Shown here: positions 26,170-34,552 of the stretch, in pieces
How positions within the stretch are numbered: position 1 is the first letter of the stretch
Layout: each line of letters opens with the position of its first letter
Origin: an uncultured Bacteroidales bacterium
GTDB taxonomy: Bacteria; Bacteroidota; Bacteroidia; Bacteroidales; Muribaculaceae
Reading direction: 5' to 3'
Length of the DNA: 64,000 nucleotides
Assembly (NCBI GenBank): GCA_902781045.1
Contig: CACZHT010000003.1
Coordinates: 62,001-126,000, forward strand
Notes under the pieces: model-generated
Seen by the model: the letters and a program-made list of their open reading frames with translations, nothing else
Database searches by the model: none
Told to the model about the DNA's origin: nothing
Position numbers and translations under genes: made by a program

Positions 26170-27762
26170 ATGAAGAATATCAATCCACAATCGATGCTCC
26201 GCGTGGGGGCCACCCTGCAGATGGGCAAGTATCGCATCGAGCGCTACCTGTCCAGCGGAGGTTTTGGCAACACCTATGTCGCCTATAACACCGAGTTTGA
26301 GGAGACCATTGCCATCAAGGAATTTTTCCTCAAGGGTGTTAACCAGCGCGATGGCAACAACACCACCGTCAGCGTGAGCAACAGCGACAATATGACAATG
26401 TTTGCCGAGCAGCTCAACAAGTTCAAGAAGGAGGCCCGCCGCATCCGCAAGCTGCACAACCCGCACATTGTCGCCGTGCACGACCTGTTTGAGGAAAACG
26501 GCACGGCCTACTATGTGATGGACTATGTCGACGGTGAGTCGCTGGCCGAGCGGCTCAAGCGCCTCGGCCGTCCGCTCGACGAGCAGGAGGTGCGCGACTA
26601 CCTCCCGCAGCTGCTCGACGCCCTGCAGACCATCCATGCACAGGACATCTGGCACCTCGACCTCAAGCCCGGCAACATCATGGTCGACCGCCAGGACACA
26701 GTGCGCCTCATCGACTTCGGGGCCAGCAAACAGGCTTCGTCCGGCGGAGCGACCACCTCGACGGCCACGGCCTACACCGAGGGTTTTGCCCCCAGCGAGC
26801 AGATGGAGCAGAACGTCGCCAAATACGGCCCCTGGACCGACCTCTATGCTCTGGGTGCCACCATCTACAACCTGCTCACCTGCAACCATCCCCCCAAACC
26901 CAGCGACATCAACGAGTTGGCAGGTCGTGCCTTCGCTTTTGCAACGCCGGTGACCGATGACATCAAGCAGCTCATCCTCTGGCTCATGTCCACCAACCGC
27001 CAACACCGCCCCCAGACCGCAGCCGAAGTCCTGACCCGCATCGCCACCTTCAAGCCCATCGCCACCACCGATGATGTCACCATCATCGCTCCCCCAAGCG
27101 ATGCCCCCACAGCCACCGAAGGGGGTATTTCCCATCCAAAGGTTCCCACCTCTTCACCGCATGCGGCACCTCCCATCGGACAGGGCAGGAGTGAGGGCGG
27201 GAGTAGTATGGCAACAAACCAAGTGTCACCAATCGGTGCTTCCCCCGTCACCAAGAAGAACCGCATGCGGCTCTACACCTTGGCTGGCATTGCTGCAATC
27301 GCCGTGCTAGTCTTCGCTGCCATCATGCTGTCCAACCGCGGCAAGGTCGAACTAACAACCGAAGGCACTGACACAACACCCACCCAAGTCACCCGGCAGA
27401 ATCATGTCACCGACTCCATCATCACATTAGCATCCGACGGCAGCAAGGCAAAATACACCGGCCCAGTCGACGAGCAAGGTCGCCCCGAAGGAGATGGCGT
27501 AGCCAAATGGATAGAAGATCGACGGTACTACAAAGGCCACTTCACGCAAGGCAAGATGGATGGCCAATGTGAGAAGTATACCGATCCGGATGGCAACATC
27601 TTCAAAGGCACTATGAAGAATGATGCCTATCAAGAGGGCAAAATGACAATGACAACCGGTGCGGTTTTTGAGGGTACGATGCGCGACAACGCCCCGCTGA
27701 ACGGAACACTCACCGATACCGATGGAACAAAATATACTTATCAAAACGGAGAATTGAAATGA
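26170..27762 (+). CDS. Membrane Ser/Thr protein kinase with C-terminal MORN repeats
   Basis: The 530-residue protein has a kinase domain at about 20-290: glycine loop SSGGFGNTY, Lys50 in IAIKEFF, catalytic Asp164 in WHLDLKPGNIM, and Asp182 in IDFGASKQ. The usual HRD is HLD (non-RD type). A Ser/Pro-rich linker precedes one membrane helix at about 366-388, and residues ~428-530 are MORN-like repeats (GDGVAKWIEDRRYYKGHF and similar). Topology predicted: kinase inside, MORN part in the periplasm. It overlaps the next gene by 4 bp, so kinase and secreted FGE-fold protein are translationally coupled. Confidence 0.92.
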   Translation: MKNINPQSMLRVGATLQMGKYRIERYLSSGGFGNTYVAYNTEFEETIAIKEFFLKGVNQRDGNNTTVSVSNSDNMTMFAEQLNKFKKEARRIRKLHNPHIVAVHDLFEENGTAYYVMDYVDGESLAERLKRLGRPLDEQEVRDYLPQLLDALQTIHAQDIWHLDLKPGNIMVDRQDTVRLIDFGASKQASSGGATTSTATAYTEGFAPSEQMEQNVAKYGPWTDLYALGATIYNLLTCNHPPKPSDINELAGRAFAFATPVTDDIKQLILWLMSTNRQHRPQTAAEVLTRIATFKPIATTDDVTIIAPPSDAPTATEGGISHPKVPTSSPHAAPPIGQGRSEGGSSMATNQVSPIGASPVTKKNRMRLYTLAGIAAIAVLVFAAIMLSNRGKVELTTEGTDTTPTQVTRQNHVTDSIITLASDGSKAKYTGPVDEQGRPEGDGVAKWIEDRRYYKGHFTQGKMDGQCEKYTDPDGNIFKGTMKNDAYQEGKMTMTTGAVFEGTMRDNAPLNGTLTDTDGTKYTYQNGELK

Positions 27763-28658
27763 AACGGATAATCCACACATTATTATTTGTATTAGTCCTC
27801 ATACTGCCGTTGGGGCTTGCCGGGCAGAACCAAGGCTTCAAACTGCCGGGCACAAAACCGGCCAACACCAAGACTGCCCCCAAGGCTAAAACTGGCAGCA
27901 AAAAGAGCAGCACCAAATCTGCCGGCTCTCCGGCGAAGCAGTCAACCAAGCCCTACCAGTCTTCCCAGCGACAAATTCCGCAGGTAATCCAGAACCTGAT
28001 GGCCAACATGGTCTATGTCGAAGGCGGCACCTTCACCATGGGTGCAACAAGTGAGCAAGGAAGTGACGCCTTTAGTGGCGAAATGCCAGTACATCAAGTC
28101 ACCCTTTCATCATTCAGCATCGGCAAATATGAAGTCACCCAGGCCGAGTGGCAAGCGGTGATGGGCAGCAACCCCAGCCGCTTCACCGGCGACAACCGTC
28201 GACCCGTAGAGAATGTGAGCTGGAACGACTGCCAGGAGTTTATCCGTAAGCTCAATGCTATGACGGGCAAACGCTTTCGTCTGCCTACTGAGGCCGAATG
28301 GGAGTATGCCGCCCGAGGCGGCAATCGGAGCAAACATTTTAAATATGCAGGCGGAAATTATTTGCCAACGCTGGCATCTTTTGAAGGAGTTAGTATGCCA
28401 TCTATAGTGGGATTGGATTTGCCAAATGAAATAGGTCTATATGATATGAGCGGTAATGTAAGTGAGTGGTGTCAAGATTGGTTTGGTACCTATAATAGCC
28501 ATTCACAACATGATCCTTATGGTCCTTATTCAGGTGATAAACGTACATGTCGAGGAGGTAGTTGGACTAACGACGCAAGAAGCTGTCGCGTATCTAGTCG
28601 TGGCTACAATCCGCCTAATTTGCGTTTTGCAAACCTCGGCTTGCGCCTTGCCCTCTAG
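27759..28658 (+). CDS. Secreted FGE-sulfatase-fold protein
   Basis: The 299-residue protein has a signal peptide (MKRIIHTLLFVLVLILPLGL), a Lys/Ser/Thr-rich linker to about 75 and an FGE-sulfatase (SUMF1, C-type-lectin-like) domain: MVYVEGGTFTMGA, KYEVTQAEWQAVMGSNPS, RLPTEAEWEYAARGG, LYDMSGNVSEWCQDW and LGLRLAL at the end. In true formylglycine-generating enzymes two Cys bind copper; here the first is replaced (GGSWTNDARSC), so modification of sulfatases is unlikely and ligand binding more so. The region before LGLRLAL is hypervariable among the paralogs in this window. Confidence 0.9.
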   Translation: MKRIIHTLLFVLVLILPLGLAGQNQGFKLPGTKPANTKTAPKAKTGSKKSSTKSAGSPAKQSTKPYQSSQRQIPQVIQNLMANMVYVEGGTFTMGATSEQGSDAFSGEMPVHQVTLSSFSIGKYEVTQAEWQAVMGSNPSRFTGDNRRPVENVSWNDCQEFIRKLNAMTGKRFRLPTEAEWEYAARGGNRSKHFKYAGGNYLPTLASFEGVSMPSIVGLDLPNEIGLYDMSGNVSEWCQDWFGTYNSHSQHDPYGPYSGDKRTCRGGSWTNDARSCRVSSRGYNPPNLRFANLGLRLAL

Positions 28659-28687
28659 TTTTTAGCCAAGATTAATCTTTTTCATCT

Positions 28688-29614
28688 ATGATGCAAATTC
28701 TACATATGCTTGTACTAGTAGCTGCACTTATGCTGCCGCTAGGACTTGCCGGGCAGAACCAAGGCTTTAAGTTGCCGGGCAAAAAGCAGTCAACCACCAA
28801 GACTGCCCCCAAGCCAGCCCCCAAGACAAAAACTGGTGTCAAGATGAGCAGCACCAAATCTGACGGTTCTTCAGCAAAACAGTCAACTAAGCCCTCCCAG
28901 TCATCCCAGTCTTCTCAGCGACAAATCCCACAGGTGATTCAGAACCTCATCGCCAACATGGTCTATGTTGAGGGAGGCACGTTCACCATGGGCGCAACAA
29001 GTGAGCAAAACGATGCACGCGAAAATGAGAAACCAGCCCACCAAGTGGCGCTCTCGTCGTTCAGCATAGGCAAATATGAGGTCACTCAGGCCGAGTGGCA
29101 AGCGGTGATGGGCAGCAATCCCAGTCACTTCACCGGCAACAGCCAGCGGCCGGTCGAGCAAGTATCATGGAACGATTGCCAAGAGTTCATCCGCAAACTT
29201 AACGCAATAACAGGCAAACGATTCCGATTGCCTACTGAGGCTGAGTGGGAGTTTGCCGCCCGAGGTGGCAAACTCAGCCGTGTCTACAAATATGCTGGCA
29301 GCAATACTATTGACAACGTTGCATGGTGTTATGGTAACAGCGGATCTACACATCCCGTTGGCACTAAGTCACCCAACGAACTGGGCTTGTACGACATGAG
29401 CGGCAATGTGTGGGAATGGTGTCAGGATTGGTATAATAGTTATTATTACAAATTCTCTTCTCAGATTAATCCCACAGGTCCCTCATCTGGCTCCTCCCGC
29501 GTTGCTCGTGGTGGTAGCTGGAACCACTACGCTCAGTACTGTCGCGTGTCGCACAGAATCCTTAATTCTGTGGATTACCGCGGCTACAACCTCGGCTTGC
29601 GCCTCGTCCTCTAA
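28688..29614 (+). CDS. Secreted FGE-sulfatase-fold protein
   Basis: A 308-residue close paralog of the preceding gene. The leader (MMQILHMLVLVAALMLPLGL) and the GQNQGFKLPGKK linker start are shared, as is most of the domain up to the DMSGNVWEWCQDW motif. The last ~45 residues differ (GGSWNHYAQYCRVSHR onward) until LGLRLVL. Only the second of the two FGE active-site Cys is present. It follows the first copy by 29 bp and is probably cotranscribed. Confidence 0.9.
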   Translation: MMQILHMLVLVAALMLPLGLAGQNQGFKLPGKKQSTTKTAPKPAPKTKTGVKMSSTKSDGSSAKQSTKPSQSSQSSQRQIPQVIQNLIANMVYVEGGTFTMGATSEQNDARENEKPAHQVALSSFSIGKYEVTQAEWQAVMGSNPSHFTGNSQRPVEQVSWNDCQEFIRKLNAITGKRFRLPTEAEWEFAARGGKLSRVYKYAGSNTIDNVAWCYGNSGSTHPVGTKSPNELGLYDMSGNVWEWCQDWYNSYYYKFSSQINPTGPSSGSSRVARGGSWNHYAQYCRVSHRILNSVDYRGYNLGLRLVL

Positions 29615-29643
29615 TCATTCATTTAAAAAGCATTAATCTAACA

Positions 29644-30421
29644 ATGAGACGGATAATCCACACCCTATTATTAGCAGTAGTTATTACGCTGCCGCTAGGG
29701 CTTGCCGGGCAGAACCAAGGTTTTAAGTTGCCGGGCAAGAAGCAGTCAACCACCAAGCCAGCCAATTCAAACAAACCATCAGCCATAAAATCCAATGGCA
29801 GCAAGAAGAACAATAGCACCAAATCTGCCGGCTCTTCAGCGAAGTCCAAATCCAACTCGTCGCACAAAAAGCTACAGCAAGCATACGTCGACCAGGAACT
29901 GGTAAAAAGCCTTCAGGAAATCATCAACACACTCACTGGCCTCAAGGATGCAAAGAAAAGCCCGGAAAAGACAGGAAAACGTGACAAAGCCGTACGCTCG
30001 TTACAAGGTTTACGCAACAAGGTGAACAAGTATGGTCTTGGTGATGATCTGGCATGGTGTGTTAATGAGTTGGACAAACCCATCACCATTGAGCAGCCTG
30101 ACGGCAGGAGTCGTGCGCAATATCACCAGATTATCGGAAAGCTGGGAAAAATTCGCGACAAAGTTAAACAAGGCGAACCCCAGGAATCACGAGCAAATAA
30201 CGGGTGGAAAACGGCTAAAGAATCAAGCTTTGAAAGGTCCGGCGTTGGTGCAGGTTCAAGACCCCAAGGCCGTGAGTAACGCCGAGTTCCAAGGTATGGT
30301 CACCCGCTTCCAACAGAAGTATAACGGACTCAAGAAAATCAAGAACGACAAGAACAATAAGTATGCGTTGATGATTAACAACACCAAGTATTACTGGATT
30401 CCTGTCGAAGATATGCCATAA
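29644..30421 (+). pseudogene. Secreted protein with the same leader but no FGE domain; reading frame broken
   Basis: From 29644 the frame encodes a signal peptide and the GQNQGFKLPGKKQSTTK linker shared with the two FGE genes upstream, then a Lys-rich helical part (ELVKSLQEIINTLTGLKDA). The frame stops at 30279 after an atypical tail. The +1 frame continues from about 30190 with plausible protein (VSNAEFQGMVTRFQQKY to NNTKYYWIPVEDMP, stop at 30421). One extra base around 30170-30240, for example in the CCCC or AAAA run, would explain it. It may be a true inactivation or a sequencing error; joined, the protein would be about 258 residues. Function unknown. Confidence 0.55.
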
Positions 30422-30442
30422 TAAATTTTAAAACAAACGACA

Positions 30443-31129
30443 ATGGACTTTATCATTGGACGCGATGCCAACACGTCGCAACTGCGCATCAGCACCGCTG
30501 ATGGCAAACGCACACAGCTGGTGGGGCAGCCAGGCTGTGTGCCCATGAATGTGAGCCGCAAGCACCTGCAGCTCACTGTGAACGCCGACCGCACCTGTGT
30601 GGCCCGTAACCTCAACCCCGCCAACGAGACCTGGGTCAACGGCATGGCGGTCATGACCCGGAACATCAGCTGGGGCGACCGAGTGGAGATGGGAGCCGGC
30701 CGCTTCCCGCTCGACTGGACCGCCATCGAACCGCTGCTGCCCAAAACCATCGACATCACCCCCCTCAAACGCGTGTGGAGCCAGTACAAGCAACGGGAAA
30801 TGGCCATACGCAAGCGGCAGCAGAACATCAATGTGCTGGCCGGTGTGCCTATGGTGTTCACCGTCGGCGGCGGCGTGGTCACTAACTTCCTGCCCGACGA
30901 CTTCAAGAGCTATGGCGTTGTCATCACCATCTTTGCTTTGGTACTGATGTGCTACGGGCTGTACCGCCGCTTCACCGACAAGAGCTTCGAAGAGCAAGAG
31001 GAACTCAAGCAGTGGCTACAGCAGCACTACACCTGCCCCGAGTGCGGCCACTTCATGAACTTCCAGGACTATGATGTCCTCAGTCAGAACAAGGCCTGCC
31101 CCTACTGCCGCACGCAGTACAAGAAGTAA
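30443..31129 (+). CDS. FHA-domain membrane protein with C-terminal zinc ribbon
   Basis: The 228-residue protein has an N-terminal FHA domain (FIIGRDANTSQLRI, then MNVSRKHLQLTV and TWVNGMAV: the conserved Gly-Arg, Ser-x-x-His and Asn-Gly positions), which binds phosphothreonine. Two hydrophobic segments follow at about 135-150 and 155-175, and a four-Cys zinc ribbon at the end (CPECGHFM and CPYCRTQY). With kinases on both sides it is a likely reader of their phosphorylation at the membrane. Confidence 0.85.
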   Translation: MDFIIGRDANTSQLRISTADGKRTQLVGQPGCVPMNVSRKHLQLTVNADRTCVARNLNPANETWVNGMAVMTRNISWGDRVEMGAGRFPLDWTAIEPLLPKTIDITPLKRVWSQYKQREMAIRKRQQNINVLAGVPMVFTVGGGVVTNFLPDDFKSYGVVITIFALVLMCYGLYRRFTDKSFEEQEELKQWLQQHYTCPECGHFMNFQDYDVLSQNKACPYCRTQYKK

Positions 31130-31233
31130 GTGCGGTGGTGTTTCGGTCGACTATGCCGTGACTTTGTCACGGCCATCCTGCACGGCATTTCGTACAGTAA
31201 ACACCCCATTTGATACAACATCGCCCCAAAAAC

Positions 31234-31266
31234 TTGCAAACCGCAATGCCGCAAACCTAACTTTGC
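31234..31266 (+). promoter_or_regulatory. Candidate internal promoter before the EF-hand-like protein gene
   Basis: CTTG (31234-31237), 21 bp, TAACTTTG (31259-31266). Leader to the gene at 31406 is about 130 nt. It suggests a second transcription unit inside the locus. Confidence 0.45.
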
Positions 31267-31405
31267 ATTGAAATTATTAACCAAGTAGCCAAAGTAGCCA
31301 CATTGTAGGGACGCGGCGTGCCGCGTGAACTGCCACAATGCAGTGACGGCTTCACTACTCCACTACTCCACTACAACACTACTCCACTACTAAAAACAAA
31401 CGACG

Positions 31406-32416
31406 ATGACAAACGAAGAAACCCAGTACATGCCCAACGCAGTACAGAACGAGAACACCACTCCCAGTCCCCAACCCCGCCGCGGCCTGAAGACCGGCTG
31501 GAAGCGCGTCACCATCGGCGGCGTGTCGGGCATCATGGTCGGCAGTGCCGCTGCCTACGCCGCCACCCACTTGATGGATAACCGCGACGCAGAGCAACCC
31601 GCCGACGACACCAAGGACGATGCCGCCGCACAAGCCGCCGACAGCAAGATGGCCACCACGGTGACTGACGACATGACCTTTGAGGATGCGTTTGCCGCCG
31701 CCCGTGACGAGGTCGGTGCCGGTGGCGTGTTCACCTGGCACGACAACGTCTATGGCACCTTCACCACCGCCGAGTGGGAGGCCATGACACCCCAGGAGCA
31801 GATGGACTACTTTGCCGCTGTTTCCGGCCAAGAGGTTCCCGAGCATATTGCTGCTCAGCCGCAAGTGCAGGAAGTACATCACTACCACCATGCCGTTGCT
31901 GACCAGCCCGCAGCACAAGCGACCGCTCAACACAACGAAGCGAACCAGGGCGACCATTTCATCCCCAACAACGACACCCACAGCACGGCTGACAGCGACG
32001 TGCGCATCGTTGCCACATCTGAAGTCGAGCAAGTGGGCGATGGCACTTACGCCCAGCACCTCGAGATTGATGGCCATGCGGCTGTTGCACTTGGCGACCA
32101 GCAGGGACCCGATGTGGTGGTAATCGACATTAACGATAATCGCCAACTTGACCCCCACGATGTGATCATCGACCTTCAAAGCGAGCAAGTGGCCACAGTG
32201 GGCGATGTCGTGGCACAGGTTCAAGCGCAAGATCCAGGCTATGTCACCGCCGGCTATGAGGAGGCAACAGTTGACACAGAACCAACAGTTGACCCCAACC
32301 TGCATGAGGTGGACTACGACCCAATGGATCCCGCCAATGACCCCATGTTGATGGACGACGGCATTGATGATTTAGGTATGGACATGGCCAGCGATGTCCC
32401 CGTCTACGACTGCTAG
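31406..32416 (+). CDS. Ala/Asp-rich membrane-anchored protein with EF-hand-like loop
   Basis: The 336-residue protein is not in a family I know. A Gly/Ala-rich hydrophobic segment lies near 36-55 (GGVSGIMVGSAAAYAATH) behind a basic stretch, so the N-terminus is probably inside. An acidic region follows with FEDAFAAARDEVGAGGVF and YFAAVSGQEVP, then a conserved-looking strand region (HLEIDGHAAVALGDQQG) and a DxNxNxxxDxxD loop (DINDNRQLDPHD) resembling an EF-hand or dockerin calcium site. It is paralogous in plan to 45689-46495. Its own promoter and position between two FHA genes suggest an adaptor or phosphorylation substrate; this is inference. Confidence 0.7.
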   Translation: MTNEETQYMPNAVQNENTTPSPQPRRGLKTGWKRVTIGGVSGIMVGSAAAYAATHLMDNRDAEQPADDTKDDAAAQAADSKMATTVTDDMTFEDAFAAARDEVGAGGVFTWHDNVYGTFTTAEWEAMTPQEQMDYFAAVSGQEVPEHIAAQPQVQEVHHYHHAVADQPAAQATAQHNEANQGDHFIPNNDTHSTADSDVRIVATSEVEQVGDGTYAQHLEIDGHAAVALGDQQGPDVVVIDINDNRQLDPHDVIIDLQSEQVATVGDVVAQVQAQDPGYVTAGYEEATVDTEPTVDPNLHEVDYDPMDPANDPMLMDDGIDDLGMDMASDVPVYDC

Positions 32417-32481
32417 TCTGCGTGAAAAAAATTGCCACTGAAGCGTTCTTAATTATAAATTCTTAATTCTTAATTATAATA

Positions 32482-33093
32482 GTGGAAACCAAGATCATAA
32501 AATGCCCCAAGTGCAATATTGGTCTCGAGGTGAAAAATACCCGCGACGAGGCGGTCAAGAGCATCAAGTGCCCCAATTGCAAGACACCGCTCAAAGTCAT
32601 CTTCAGGCAGCCACAAGCGCATCAGCCTGCCGACCCGGGAGCCACCATATTGCCGGGAATGAACACCCCGAAGCAGCCCGCTGGTGGGGGCGTGACCCAA
32701 CTAGGACCCAACCCATCACAGCCGGGTGAGTCACAACTGGGGTCGAAGTCGGGTGGTGATGCCACACTCGTCAAGCCCAAGCTGCAACCGGGGCGGCTGT
32801 TCTGCAATGGGCGAGAGTACCCCCTGCAGATGGGGCAGAACATCGTGGGACGCAAAAACAGCACAAAACCCACCACTGTTATGCTAGATGTCAATGACAC
32901 CTACATGAGCCGCATGCACATTCTCATCAACGTCGAGCAGGTGGGCGACAAGCTGCGCGCCACAGTCACCAACTATCAGAACACCAACGACACCCAGGTG
33001 GCCGGCCTGCCGCTGGCCAAGGGCGAGGTGATTGTGTTGTCTAACAACATGACCATCACCATGGGCGAGACCACTGTCACCTACCGCTCGTGA
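32482..33093 (+). CDS. FHA-domain protein with N-terminal zinc ribbon
   Basis: The gene starts with GTG at 32482. The 203-residue protein has an N-terminal four-Cys zinc ribbon (IKCPKCNIGLEV and KCPNCKTPLKV), a Pro/Gly-rich linker and a C-terminal FHA domain (IVGRKNSTKPTTV, then TYMSRMHILINV with the Ser-x-x-His pair). No membrane segment, so it is a cytoplasmic phosphothreonine reader. The domain order is the reverse of the FHA protein at 30443-31129. It stands directly before the PP2C phosphatase gene. Confidence 0.85.
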   Translation: METKIIKCPKCNIGLEVKNTRDEAVKSIKCPNCKTPLKVIFRQPQAHQPADPGATILPGMNTPKQPAGGGVTQLGPNPSQPGESQLGSKSGGDATLVKPKLQPGRLFCNGREYPLQMGQNIVGRKNSTKPTTVMLDVNDTYMSRMHILINVEQVGDKLRATVTNYQNTNDTQVAGLPLAKGEVIVLSNNMTITMGETTVTYRS

Positions 33094-33195
33094 GCGGCAT
33101 TGTGGCCGCCACACCCTTCGAGTTATTGGGCATTCAAATGTTCGAGCATTCGACTACTCGAACATTCGAGAATTTTCAATTTTCAATTTTAAATT

Positions 33196-34527
33196 ATGAA
33201 ATATAAACTCTTTCCTCCCCAGGCCATCTACGAGCTGGGGCAGCGCTCCAACCAGGAGGACAACATATTCCCCGCCATGGGCCGGGCCACGGCCGACGAC
33301 CGCTTGTTCATCGTGTGCGACGGCATGGGTGGACATGAGCATGGCGAGGTGGCCAGCCAAGCCGTAGCCACCACCATCGGTCAGACGCTGACCCGGGCCT
33401 TGGCCGACGAGCCGCGGCTCACCGACGACAGTATCAACCGCGCCATCGCCGCAGCCTACGAGCGGCTCGACCAGCTGGACCGTGGCGAGGCACGCAAGAT
33501 GGGCACCACGCTTACCCTGCTGTGCCTGCACCGTGGCGGAGTGACGGCGGCTCACATCGGCGACAGCCGCATCTATCACCTGCGACCCAACGAGGGCGAA
33601 ATCCTCTACTGCTCGCGCGACCACTCGCTGGTGATGGACCTCTATCAGGCGGGCGAAATCACCCGCGATGAAATGCGAACTTCGCCGCAAAAGAACATCA
33701 TCACACGCGCCATGAGTCCGGGCGAGGAGGGGCATGCCCGTGCCGACATTATCCATATTGCGGATGTCCGTCCCGGTGACTACTTCTACCTGTGCAGCGA
33801 TGGTATGCTCGAGCAAATGGAGGATGACGAACTGCTGGCCCTCATCAGCGACAACACCACCGACAGCGAAAAGCGCGAGACCCTGATCCGAGCCACCGCA
33901 GGCAACAAGGACAACCACAGTGCCTATCTCATCCATGTCGAGCGAGTGGAGAAAGAACCCGGCGATGAGGCACTCATCGATGACGAACGCATAGCCCGCT
34001 GCAACGTCATGAACATCTACCGTGAGCGTGAAGCCCAGGATGCCGAAGATGTGTCTATCGTTGCGCCGCCTCCACGTCGCCCACGCGAAATCCCCGTTGA
34101 TGCTATTAAAGAAACATCCACACCCCACTCCCCTGAGGGTACTGCACATGGTTTGGATACCAGTAGGAGGGTAATAGCCAACAAGAAGAAATCATTGCTT
34201 ATTGTTGCTATTGCTGCCGTCCTCGCTCTCGCCGCAGCATGCTACTACATCTTCCGCCCAGCAAAGTCTGACAAGCCCATGACTGGACCAATCCCCACAG
34301 ACACTGCAATGCATGTCAATGCTGTAGCAGATTCTGCAAAGGATAGAAAAGAAAAAGTAGAGGCTAAGGCCCATGCCGATAAAGGGAGTAGTTTGGGTGA
34401 GACTCCAACCGCTAAACCAGCTATCTCCGATACTTCAACATCTCAGAAACCAATCGCTAGAACACCATCGAAGAGAGGTTGGTACGTTCCATCAAGTTGT
34501 AGTACTGATACGACCAAACATATTTAG
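33196..34527 (+). CDS. PP2C-type Ser/Thr protein phosphatase, membrane-anchored
   Basis: The 443-residue protein has a PP2C domain at about 8-250: RSNQEDNIF, the metal-binding CDGMGGHEHGEVAS, KMGTTLTLL, AAHIGDSRIYHL and YLCSDGMLEQM, all with the expected Asp residues. A linker leads to one membrane helix at about 333-353, and the last ~90 residues are Lys/Ala/Thr-rich and outside. It removes phosphate from Ser/Thr and is the natural counterpart of the kinases here. The next kinase gene begins 25 bp downstream. Confidence 0.92.
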   Translation: MKYKLFPPQAIYELGQRSNQEDNIFPAMGRATADDRLFIVCDGMGGHEHGEVASQAVATTIGQTLTRALADEPRLTDDSINRAIAAAYERLDQLDRGEARKMGTTLTLLCLHRGGVTAAHIGDSRIYHLRPNEGEILYCSRDHSLVMDLYQAGEITRDEMRTSPQKNIITRAMSPGEEGHARADIIHIADVRPGDYFYLCSDGMLEQMEDDELLALISDNTTDSEKRETLIRATAGNKDNHSAYLIHVERVEKEPGDEALIDDERIARCNVMNIYREREAQDAEDVSIVAPPPRRPREIPVDAIKETSTPHSPEGTAHGLDTSRRVIANKKKSLLIVAIAAVLALAAACYYIFRPAKSDKPMTGPIPTDTAMHVNAVADSAKDRKEKVEAKAHADKGSSLGETPTAKPAISDTSTSQKPIARTPSKRGWYVPSSCSTDTTKHI

Positions 34528-34552
34528 TCCTTAATACTAAATTAACAACTAC

